Assembly (NCBI GenBank): GCA_947646735.1
Contig: CANTFK010000017.1
Location: 477,836-541,835, forward strand
From: Peronospora farinosa
Taxonomy: Eukaryota > Oomycota > Peronosporomycetes > Peronosporales > Peronosporaceae
Length of the DNA: 64,000 bases
Direction: 5' to 3'
The translations under genes and the position numbers were made by a program. Below are positions 31,855-41,434 of the stretch, one piece after another. Each line of letters begins with the position of its first letter. Positions within the stretch are counted from its first letter, which is position 1. The notes below the pieces were generated by a model. That model made no database searches and was not told the DNA's origin. It saw only the letters and a list, made by a program, of their open reading frames with translations.

Positions 31855-32812
31855 ACTTTACCAGATACTGGTTTTGACCATGGCGGCGACGTTTCTGCAA
31901 CAGACGTTCGACATGGAACTGAAGGTTCCCCTGCGCATTGATCAAAGCCGGAGGAGGCCGGTGTATCGGCACAAGCTCATGCCGAGCTTGTTCAAGAGGT
32001 GCGGTTCCTCCATGAGGATAGGCAGTCGATGAACTCCCGGCTTGAGTCACTGGAGGAGAGCCGAACCCGAGTGCAGGGTCAGCTTGACCTGTTGGTGCAG
32101 ATGCTTCGTCCCGCGACAATGCCAATGGGCTCGGCGCGAGCGCCTTAATGTTTACTTGGGACGGATCCCGATATAGTTTCAGCATGCCGACGTAGAACAC
32201 AGGATGTGTACGCAATTTGCGCGTCAAGTTAAGCGTATACGCTGTGCCTTTCTTTGCAATGACCGTAAAGGGTACGATAAAGCGCGGACGCAACTTCGTC
32301 TTAAAGACAGCAGATACTACATTGGTAGGTAGATTTTTCGCATTTAGTAATACTTGGTCTTCGACCTCATAATCATTAATACAACCTTCTGTCTTTCGCA
32401 TCTGCATATTCTTTTGTTTATCTTGACTATCAGACATTGCATCTTGCACATGTCGTAAGACATTTAGTCGCGTTGCGAGAAACGCATTCACCTGTTTCCT
32501 AACAGTATTAGGGCTGACATCAGCAAGCCGATCGGCAACCTCTCCCCCACCAAGCCCTGAACCACTCGGTGGTAGCGTTAAAGGAACGCGTGGGTGTGTG
32601 AGACCATTCACATAGAACGGAGTGTAGCCGGTAGAAGCGTGCACGGAATTATTGAGTGCAAACTCAACTACAGGGAGCATAGTGCTCCATCGCTTAGGTG
32701 TTTCAGCACAAACGCTGCGTAGGATATCTTCCGCAACGCGATTTACGCGTTCGGTTTGACCATCGGTCTGCGGATGATCCGCCGTGGACATGTCCAAACG
32801 GGTGCCCAGCAC
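31855..32812 (-). pseudogene. Element C integrase C-terminus and chromodomain start
   Basis: An open minus frame covers the end of the integrase core (DMSTADHPQTDGQTERVNRV with the catalytic Glu), the GPY/F module (LRPRFIVPFTVIAKKGTAYTL), a Pro/Ala-rich linker and the first half of the chromodomain (FHVERLLQKRR, NQYLVKW). It is interrupted by element A and resumes at 24,174. Confidence 0.9.
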
Positions 32813-33391
32813 CTGGAAGACGGACTTCCAAATTTACTCGTAAAACGAGGATCACGATCAGAAACAATTGCCACTGGCAAGCCATGTTGGCGAAACACAC
32901 GATCGATAAACGGCTCCGCTGTACCCACACCATCGATCGAATCTGGCACAGCCGCTAAGTGAGCCATCTTGCTCAAACGGTCAACAAAGACCACAATACC
33001 TGTATTGCCATGCGAATCTTTCGGTAGGCCAAATACAAAGTCCATACTAATGGACTCTTAGCACCCAGTGGGAATAGGCAAACTAGCCAGCGGCGCTGCC
33101 GAATGGGGCGAGGGTTTCACCCGTTGACACGTTTCACATGTACGCACAATATGTGCTCACCCATTTATATAATTTGGGCCACCAATAACGTTGGCATACT
33201 GCCCCATAGGTCTTTTCACGACCCAAATGACCACCGATGGCGGATTCATGTACCTCATAGAGGATACGATACTTCAAGTCCTCGTCGTGAGGAACCACAA
33301 TACGCGGAGGATCCGCCACATCCGTACGATAGTACAACAGCCCCTTATCGATAGAATATCGATGGAGGCTCGGACGTAATCGTGCCGACAA
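32743..33391 (-). pseudogene. Element C integrase N-terminal and core domains
   Basis: Frames 33,391-33,134 and 33,045-32,743 carry the zinc-binding domain (YEVHESAIGGHLGREKTY, YWWPKLYKWV) and the core (MDFVFGLPKDS, VFVDRLSKMAHL, SDRDPRFTSKF). A break between them and a frameshift near 32,810 show decay. Confidence 0.88.
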
Positions 33392-35258
33392 TTAGATGTC
33401 CGAGTCTTTAAACTCCTCACTGCTAAGAGCATGTAGAAACGCTATACAGTGATCATCTTTAGCATACGCCGATCGAATGAGATCACTGACAGAAGACGAC
33501 AACGTTGTAACATGAGCAAGCTCATAGTCAGGTCTGCGTGAAAACGCATCAGCCAAAACATTTGCTTGCCTGGCTTATATTTTACCTCGAAATTATATTC
33601 GGCAAAGAGTGACAGCCATCTGGCCATTCTCTGCGAGAGATGCGGCGACTGAGTCGCAGTGCGTAAGGACGCATGATCGGTATAGATCACAAAAGGCTTT
33701 GAGCCCAGCAGATGAACTCTGAATTTGACCAGAGCATACTTCATCGCAAGTAGCTCGTTTTCATGAGCTGAAAAGTTCTTTTCTGCAGCTTTCAGCTAGC
33801 AAGATTCAAAAGCGATCACACGCTCACGGCCTTCATCATCTGTTTGTGACAGATCACTGCCAATGGCAAAATCCGACGCGTCACAGAAGACGCTAAACGA
33901 TCGATCAGGATCTGGCAAACCCAATATAGGAGTATGTACAAGGCTAGCCTTTGCTGCTTGAAAAGCATCCTCGTGTTCGCCATGCCAACACCATTCCACA
34001 TCCTTTTTTTAGGAGATTGGATAACGGCCGAGCCATATCAGCGTAATTCTCGCTGTACTTGTGTAAGTAATTGGCAAGGCCAAGACATTTACGCAAGCCC
34101 TTCTAAGACTGTGGAACAGGCCAATCGACTATGGCTTTGACCTTGGCGGGATCCGCTTTTAGGCCTCGTTTCCCAATGAAGCACCCTAGAAAGGGAATTT
34201 CTTCGGCCCCGAAGATGCACTTAGATGCATTAGCATATAATTTATTAGTGCGCATGCACTCGAGCACTGCTCATAAATGAACAATATGATTCTCAATATT
34301 TGACCGCCCATGTTCAGCTCGACTATGGACAAAAATGTCATCAAAGTACGTCTGTGCATAACTTCGATGGGGTCGAAACAATTGCGTCACCAAAAGGTTA
34401 AACGTAGCCGGAGCATTAGATAGCCCCTGGGGCATCACTAACCATACCGCTCGGAGTACTTACAGCAGTAAGCGGAATATCGCTAGCTCGCATGAGAAAT
34501 TGGTAATAACCATCGACTAAGTCGAGCGCACTGTACATGGTACAACCGACCATATTGTTCTGAAGAACATCCTTTCTAGGTATTGGCGTCTGTGCAGGTA
34601 TAGTGGCTGCATTGAGCTTATTATAAGCATGAACGATACGCCATTTACCATTCGGTTTCTTAACACAGAAAGTGGGTGTCGAGTGCGGAGATTTGCTCTC
34701 GCGCACCATGCCCGCCGCGTGCTTTGCACGAAAGAACTCGTCAATGACGTCACACTGTTCTTTGGGTAAAGGCCACTGCCGTGTTACACAGTATTTGGTT
34801 CCGGGAACCAAGTCAATTTCATGACGTACACCCCTATCAGGTGGTAGAACCGACGGTGGATCGTGACACACCACGTACTGGAATTCCTTAACTAAAGGAT
34901 AGTAGGGATCTGAAGGGTCCTTCAGAATAGATGCCCCACTACGTGCACTTAGTGCCGCCTTTGTATCTTCGAGGACTGTCTCATCGACAAGCGAGGATGA
35001 GTTCAGCTCGAGGTTAGGTCGAATGACCACCATATCGGATAGAGCACCTGCCTTCAAGGCCTGATGAAATTCATCCACAGACATTTCGTCTAGCTCTAAA
35101 AGAGCATTTAATGATAGGAGGGCCTCAAGGTCAACCTCACCATCTACATCACCTTTCACTCCGTTGACCAGAGTGTACAACTGATCACTGACATTACTAC
35201 GCGATAAAACAGACGTTTTGCATCTCGCAGCCGCCATCTGGCGACGCTGCCGTCTCAT
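33392..35258 (-). pseudogene. Element C reverse transcriptase and RNase H
   Basis: RT blocks on minus are [32 protein letters not shown] and [10 protein letters not shown] short deletion near 34,450 shifts the frame just before the PQGL block. The catalytic [12 protein letters not shown] codons are at about 34,315-34,355. RNase H (CDASDFAIG, YTDHASLRT) lies at 33,442-33,999 with further breaks. Confidence 0.88.
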
Positions 35259-35275
35259 TGACGAGACCGTACAAT

Positions 35276-36157
35276 TTAAAGTATTTGGGATACTATCATC
35301 CCCAAGTCAACTGATCCCTTGACCATAAACTGCCCTATACGAGGGCCGATGTCAATATTGACATTCAGTGAGTCACTAGTACCAGTGAATTCACTAACAA
35401 GGCCATCGACCTTCACTTGCTCTATACGAGAGCCGATGTCATTACCGACATCCAGTGAGTCACTAGTACCAGTGACTTCACTAACAAGGTCATCGACCTT
35501 AACTTGCTCTATACGAGAGCCGATGTCATTACCGACATCCATTGTCTCAATATTACTTTGAGTTTCATTCAACGGAGTACGTGCCGTTCCACTAGGTGTC
35601 ACTGAGCTCTGCTCGACACTATTATTGTTGACATTGAAGTTTATAAACTCAGACACTCCAATGTCCAGCACACTAACTGACTCAGTTAATGGCTCGCGCC
35701 AATAGCACTTTTGTTTCCTAGCGAAGGTGGGTTCATGACTCTCCAAAGCTTCGCTAGGAACATTGCGCGTTGCGCCTAAAGTTTTGGATCTCCAATCGAT
35801 CCACGGCTCATGGCGTTCCAGCCAGGCCATACCGAGAATGAGATCATATCTCGAGTCCAAATCTAGGACAAGACAGCATTCAACGCTATTGAAGTCTAAG
35901 AACTTCACACCAAAGTTAAACGGAACTTTAGGAGCGGTGACACGTACACCGGTCGCGAGACGCACAGTTATACTGTCACCCTCTTGTTCTTCTAGCGCCT
36001 CAGCATACAGCTGACTCCCTTCAAGGAAACGACGTCGGACATAATTACCTGACGCCCCTGAGTCAATTAAAATTGACCATGTTTTCTCAAAACCATTAAT
36101 GATTGCCGACACAACCAACAAGCCTGGCTTGTAATCTTGTTCTATGGGAGCCTCCAC
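35276..36157 (-). pseudogene. Element C protease with three-unit repeat linker
   Basis: The frame holds the aspartic protease (ILIDSGASGNYV, and LILGMAWLERHEPWIDW as the second conserved block). It ends in about three copies of a 28-29-residue repeat (DIGSRIEQVKVDDLVSE followed by TGTSDSL), encoded around 35,330-35,550. RT lies in another frame after the TAA at 35,276. The family copy at 63,116 has the same end, so this frame change may be a family trait. Confidence 0.88.
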
Positions 36158-36188
36158 AGAACCACCTGGGGCTAAGCCCTGTTTACCT

Positions 36189-37250
36189 TTACCACCTAAA
36201 GATCCAACAGAACTTTGTTCTTTCCCAGTAGGGCGCCCCGCGCCTACTGGGAGCTGACGTTTTCCCCTGCGGTGCTCTCCTTTTGGCTAGGAGCAGGGTT
36301 TCGGCTTTGCCGATTTGAACGTTGCTTTTGCAACGGAAGCTAGGGCGGAGATGCCTAGTGCTTCCGCACATATAACGTCTACGGATGTTACCTTGCTGCT
36401 CAGCAGCTGGAAGCTCAGCTTCTTCAGCTTGACTGAGATCCATGGGTTCCGCCCTGTTAGAGATATTTGATTGATACCAGGGCAGACCATATCTAGCAGA
36501 TTTAAAATTAAATTCAGCGTTAAACGCTATGCTTACTGCCTCTTCAAAAGTCGAAGGCTGGACACGGATAACTTCCGTCCTGGCGACCCCAGTGCGAAGT
36601 CCTTCCATAAAAATGGTTACTCGGACTTCCTCTGCCAGTGGGTCCTGCTGCATAGTAGCAATGAGAGTTCTAAACTCTTGGACATAGTACGACAATTCTT
36701 TCTTACCCTGTCGGGTAGCTAAGAAGCGTGAGCGCACACGATAAGCCTAATTAGGCGGTGCAAACACGCTAGTTAATTGCTTTTTCAGCATTTACCATGT
36801 GGGGAATGCGGCATTTACAGAGACATCGCTCGTTAGAGCCCACTCTCTAGTCCTTCCACCAAGCTTCGAAATGGCCAAGCCAACTCGTTGCTGATCTGAT
36901 ACAAGCATGGCGGCATCCATTGCCATTTCAACTTCTCGGATTCAGAGGAGAAGGTTCTCTCCCTCCTTCCCCTCAAAGGCCTTTACGTTTAAAACAAGTG
37001 GGCGAGCCTTTGGCTCTGCATCGGGCACAGGTACCGGAATGTACTGTGTAGGCGCAGCTGACGCTGCCTGGTCATTGACCTGCCCGAGGAGCGTTGCTTC
37101 ATAACGCATAAAGGCCTCATGATGAGCATTTAGAACCTCGGGGTCTTGGGCCAAAAGGGCCTCGATTTGATCGGGCCCGACGAACGCCGATTGTTTATCT
37201 AAAGCGAGTCGTTGTGCCTCAGAGAGGTGATTTTGATTTTTCATCCTCAC
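36189..37250 (-). pseudogene. Element C gag with stop codons
   Basis: The frame starts with ATG at 37,250 or 37,244 (MRMKNQN). It is cut by a TGA at 36,942 (a Trp codon in the 62,023 copy), a TAA and a TAG (about 36,795 and 36,750) that are also present in that copy. It then continues through a RSRFLATRQGKKELSYYVQE gag block. The zinc knuckle is degenerate: it reads RYMCGSTRHLRPSF, with its first cysteine replaced. The hinge stem-loop (36,224-36,251) lies at the end. Confidence 0.88.
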
Positions 37251-37276
37251 AGAGGGTCAGCCTTTAAAGACTAAGG

Positions 37277-37921
37277 TGTAGGAGCTTCACAGCTCTTTAT
37301 CCAGAGGAAGACTTTAGGCTGGAAGCCTCTTAGTTCTAGAGAACTAAATAGAGTTAAGGCTAAAAGCCACTTGGTTCTAAGGAACTAATTAAAACGACTT
37401 AAAGTCACCCTGTTCTACAGTAAGGAACTAGGAAAGAGACTTTAGTCAGTCAAGCAATAAGCTTTAGGCTTAGAGAACCAACGCACAGAGTGCAAGAACA
37501 AGCTAGAAGCTTAGGGGTTCAGAGAACCAACGCACGAAGTGCACAAGAGAACAAGTCAGAACGACTTGCGATCTTAAACTCAAAATGAGAACTGATTTTG
37601 TTTATGCTTTAAGATTTTGTGAATAGTCCTACTCTAAGTACACTACACTAGATTAATTACTATAATAGTAATTATTATATGCAGACTTTGCTATTGGACG
37701 ACGTATCGTCTAAACATCTGTGTATGATGTACTTAGTACAGCGTTATCGATTTATCGAATCCTAATCGATAAGATACGGTATTACCGAATACCTTATTAA
37801 AACGCTCATACTTAATACCTCTCTAAAGAGAAGTATCAAATTGCATTATATGCAATACAAAGGGGAGCTCTAACCGTAAACTCTCGAAAAAAAGCTACAA
37901 CCGTCGTGTAACCCCGTTACA
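37277..37921 (-). repeat. Element C 5' LTR
   Basis: About 645 bp on minus, matching 22,433-23,078. Sequence after the LTR (CCTTAGTCTTTAAAGG) does not begin with the TGG expected of a tRNA primer site. Confidence 0.93.
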
Positions 37922-38475
37922 CCTTGTGCACAAGCGAGGAAGCGGTTAAACCGTCTTACCTTTGCGTGCGAGGGTGGTTAGGAGGTTGTTCGACTGCTTA
38001 AGAAGCCGTACCACCAGTTGCCTCTCACTAAAGAGAGAGTGCAACGAACTTCTAACTAAGAAGGCACCGGCATCACGCAGAAGCTTTTTCAGCTTCTCGT
38101 GCGCGGTGCTTTCGATGTTAGCAAATTCAAGACTGAGATATATTTGATTAATTATAACTAAATATATACTTAACTACTGATTGGCTATATATGTATATAG
38201 ATGGAATACGCGACTCTTTAGAATCGTATCCTGTCGCATGAACTTAAATCTAGATTTAAGTTTGAGAATGACGTTCTTCTGAGATGTCGTGATGCCTAGC
38301 TTCAACTAGCGTCATCCCTTCCCATGTGAATCCATAAATGGATATCACATTCACGAGGGTGTATCACGTTTGTGTATCGCACCCAAGTGACAGGTCAAAA
38401 GTAATCATGGATACTTTTAGACCAAACATTAAGTATATTAATTAATGTTTACGTGTAACTAGATGCCCTGTTACA
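37922..38475 (-). repeat. Element D 3' LTR, main part
   Basis: Matches 53,408-53,962. It ends, read on plus, at CCCTGTTACA. A perfect 20-bp palindrome ACTTAAATCTAGATTTAAGT and further inverted repeats are inside. On minus, GATGG-type purines (GAGGGATGG, 38,476-38,484) precede it as polypurine tract. Confidence 0.92.
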
Positions 38476-38580
38476 CCATCCCTCGTTTAAGAACGATGTT
38501 TACATTTTGTAAAACATCGCCTAAGAGACAGAGCGACTTGCGAGCCGTTATAAACGCGCCGCTTAGCCTACTCAATTCTC

Positions 38581-40031
38581 ATGCCACCGAAACGTGGTAA
38601 GGCTGATGGGTCGCCTGCAAAGGCAACCATGCAGTCCAGCACTAAGCGCACGCGCCGCGATTTATCGCAGCCGTCGCAAAGTGCTTCAGGCACTGAGGTG
38701 AATCTTCCATCTCACTATAATGTGGATGAAGATCCATCTCTCATTGTAGACTACAATGAGACTACGCCATTGTCATCACCCCAAAGTGGAGATGAGCAAA
38801 CCGCGTTAATAGGACATATGTACCCATCATTTGAGGCACCCGTCCTTGAGGGAGCGTTGATGCTTCCTGCAAGAGAAGGTAAAGCCTCGTCGCCTGCGCC
38901 TACGAGCGCAGCGACTAAGACTAAACGCTCTACTTCGAGAGGAGTAGTCGCGACTCAGTCAGATGTGACTCCTCAAGCTGATGTCTTGACAATCCATAAT
39001 GGAGAGTCAAACTCAGGTGAGTGTGAGCATACAGCTCCACCAAGTACACCTTCGGCCTCACGAGCCCGCCGTCGCGAGGGCGGCTACAGGAGTGGCGGCT
39101 TGCCACCAATGCCACCTCCATCTGAGTGGATGAACTCGGATGGGTCTAGTGCAGCGCTTTGCAGCGTGCCACTATTGAGGCTCTTAAGTTTTATAGCGTC
39201 TTTCCCTTGTGGAAAAAGCAGGGCAAAGCACTTGGCCGTGCTTTCCCAATCCAGTCGTGCTGCGTTCTAACGAAACAGCCGACGAATATGAAGCTGAACT
39301 TCGGCGCCGTGTTACCTTGCATGAAGATGCAACGAAACAACTGTTGCAGCGAATAAGCTTCGCCATGAAGCGTGCGCATGAAATTTTGGGTGGTAAGCCA
39401 CCCCCAATTAGTTCTCGCCACGCTTCTTCTGCTAGTCCGTCCGGACCTAGCAGAAAGACGACAGCTGGTGCTGCTTCACATAAGCAGCACCAGCCCAGGC
39501 ACGTCAACGCGCAAAACGACCACAGGCTCCTACGAGTCAAAGCTCGTTGTGTAACCCTTCCACTGGACCAGGATTTGGAGCTTTCGCTTCACAAACCGGT
39601 GGGCCAACAGCTTTCAAACAAGGAAGCGCGTATTCCCTTCCGTGTCCACCAACACAGGTGGCGCCCTATAGGAGTGGCGATTACGCCCACCTACTCGCGG
39701 CTGCCTACCCTGCTGCTATTCAGTCGCAGGATGAGTTCGCTGCGCTGAAGAGGCAGATGAGAGATCTCAAGAGTCAAGTCCCGCGACCGAACTCGGATCT
39801 GCGCGATGTAAGGACGAGGGACCGTCAGGGGTATGACCGCCTGAAGACCCGTTTTGACATCTTAGAGCGACTGGTGATGAGAGACCCGCGTCAGGCGCGG
39901 AGTTCTCCTCGATCGCCGAGTCCTCTATCGCATCGTTCGTATACGGGGAGCCTCTCGGCTTCCTCGTCGCCTAATCGGTCGCGACGCTCGACTCACAGTC
40001 GACGTCACCATCGGTCTAACGAGACCGATGT
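38581..40031 (+). pseudogene. Antisense ORF of element D, frameshifted and cut by element B
   Basis: ATG at 38,581 opens a plus frame opposite to element D, 106 bp after its 3' LTR. It reads 229 codons, shifts frame near 39,160 and again near 39,600, and reaches 40,031 where element B entered. After removing B the frame meets a TGA at 47,804-47,806. The product would be about 490 residues: a basic start (MPPKRGKADG, TKRTRRDL), an acidic Ser/Thr-rich middle, helices of EYEAELRRRVTLHEDATKQLL type, a coiled-coil-like DEFAALKRQMRDLK segment and a Ser/Arg end (RSRRSTHSRRHHR). It overlaps the end of D pol on minus (stop about 39,924). The RS-rich and coiled-coil content recalls the A protein but I see no alignable motif. 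Confidence 0.6.
40027..40031. repeat. Element B target-site duplication, left (GATGT)
   Basis: GATGT is repeated exactly at 47,792-47,796. Confidence 0.92.
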
Positions 40032-40350
40032 TGTAATGGGTCTACCTATTACATAAGTAGTTATAGGATTAATACATAATTACGTAAGTAGGCATAGGGC
40101 AGTATCCGATTAGCGGATACTGCGCGTCATTTTATTATTGGTTTATTACTGGGGTGCCAGAACCAATAATTAACCAATAATAAATTGACTTCCACATTGA
40201 GTGGTTCCCATGAGCTAGGGAACATATTCGCACTTACTGCGAATTAAAACTAAAACAAAAATAAAACAGAGCTATATTTACGAGTTAATTAAGAGCGCTT
40301 CCTCAACGCCCTTTTAGTGTAAGACGGTAACGGGTCCTTAGCCCGTTACA
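40032..40350 (+). repeat. Element B 5' LTR
   Basis: Begins TGTAATGGGTC and ends GCCCGTTACA. Inverted repeats sit at the same relative positions as in A but with different sequence, e.g. AGTATCCG/CGGATACT and GTTCCC/GGGAAC. Confidence 0.95.
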
Positions 40351-40370
40351 CCTGGTAGCACTTCGTAGTC
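40351..40370 (+). promoter_or_regulatory. Element B primer-binding site
   Basis: CCTGGTAGCACTTCGTAGTC directly follows the LTR and is nearly the same as in element A; TGGTAGCA fits an initiator tRNA-Met 3' end. Confidence 0.6.
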
Positions 40371-40376
40371 CTTCCA

Positions 40377-41415
40377 ATGACCAGATTCGAGATGAACATG
40401 GGCGAGTCTTCGGTGGCTCCAGCGGTCTCGCTGGAGCATTCTGTTTTCCCACATCTCACCTCGGTGGAGTGGCAGGCACTACATCGCCTCGCGGCGGTGT
40501 CTGATGAAACTATTGTGACGTCGCTGCTTAGCACAGCGACGCCTGATGATCAACGTGCCGCCATCCAAGACTTTATGGTGCACAAGCTCGACGAAGCGAA
40601 TCGGCGAGTATCGACTCCCTCGCGCACTTCGCACCATGACGCTATCAAGATGGAGACGTCAACGTACTCCGGTGATGGTCCGGATCGTCTCCCCCTCAAT
40701 CGCTGGTTTCGCGAGGTGGATATTGCAATAGCGTCAAGATTAATTGACGCTCCGACGGCCAAGGTCAATTTCCTGTTGTCTCGTCTTGCCGGCAAAGCCA
40801 AGGAATGGGCCCTCGGAAAGCTTGTCGTAGATGAGTCGGCGTTTCCTACGCTGGACGATATCCAGCGTGACTTACGACTGGCTTTCGAGCCTCCTCAAGA
40901 TGAATCTCGCTTGCGTGAAGATTTCTTCTCACTCCGACAGGGCAAGCTGCCGATGCGTGACTACGTGCAGAAGACACGTCATCTTGCTTCGTGCATTACC
41001 ACGCAGCTAATTGACATGGCTTCAAAAGTCCATGTCTATTTTTGGTATGCAAGAGGGCATGACGCGTTACTGCCTCACACGTGCTGAGCCAAAGTCCCTC
41101 GAGGAGGCATTTGCCCTCGCGCTTCGTGAGGATTACACTGTCGCGTCGTCGTACCTGCACGCAGCGTCACAACATTCCCGGATGTCTGGCCCAGAGCCAA
41201 GGGAAATTGATGCAATTGAGTCCTCTCGTGGTCGCGGCAAATCATTAAGCCGCGACATTCGCAATCCTAACACGATGAAGTGTTTTCGCTGTGGTAAAAC
41301 AGGCCATCGTGCGGCTGTCTGTCGTGCACCTGCGCCGGTGACGATGAGCACAGCTGTCTCACGAGGAGACGCTGTGTCGTCGGTGGTCCCGCCAAAAAAC
41401 GAGCGGTTCCAGTAG
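40377..41415 (+). pseudogene. Element B gag, one frameshift
   Basis: ATG at 40,377 opens the gag domain ([43 protein letters not shown]). An extra base in the TATTTTTGG run near 41,040 moves the frame; the downstream frame has the knuckle CFRCGKTGHRAAVC and ends with TAG at 41,413-41,415 inside the hinge stem-loop. Confidence 0.9.
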
Positions 41416-41434
41416 GCGTGGGGCGCCCTACTGG
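41394..41434 (+). promoter_or_regulatory. Element B probable -1 ribosomal frameshift signal
   Basis: A-AAA-AAC (41,394-41,400) is a classical slippery heptamer placed in the Gag frame. It is followed by an 8-nt spacer and a stem CCAGTAGG (41,409-41,416) with CCTACTGG (41,427-41,434). The Gag stop TAG (41,413-41,415) is inside the stem. The protease frame is -1 and open from the heptamer onward. Confidence 0.75.

Larger units (their letters stand above)
22433..37921 (-). mobile_element. Gypsy element C, chromovirus, nested in the LTR of D
   Basis: A minus-strand LTR element bounded by LTRs 37,277-37,921 (5') and 22,433-23,078 (3'). Its own length is about 7.8 kb once element A (24,175-31,849) is removed. 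Order on the minus strand: gag, protease, RT, RNase H, integrase with GPY/F, chromodomain, antisense ORF. The LTRs differ by roughly 2-3 percent by eye. A second copy of the family starts at 61,361. Confidence 0.92.

Noticed and set aside
35319..36014. Plus-strand ORFs rich in IREPMS units
   Set aside because: They mirror the three protease-linker repeats of element C and also appear opposite the 63-kb copy.
38581..40031. Gag of a separate, unlisted retroelement
   Set aside because: It has no gag domain or zinc knuckle, and it lies next to the 3' LTR of D on the antisense strand, not behind a 5' LTR with primer site.
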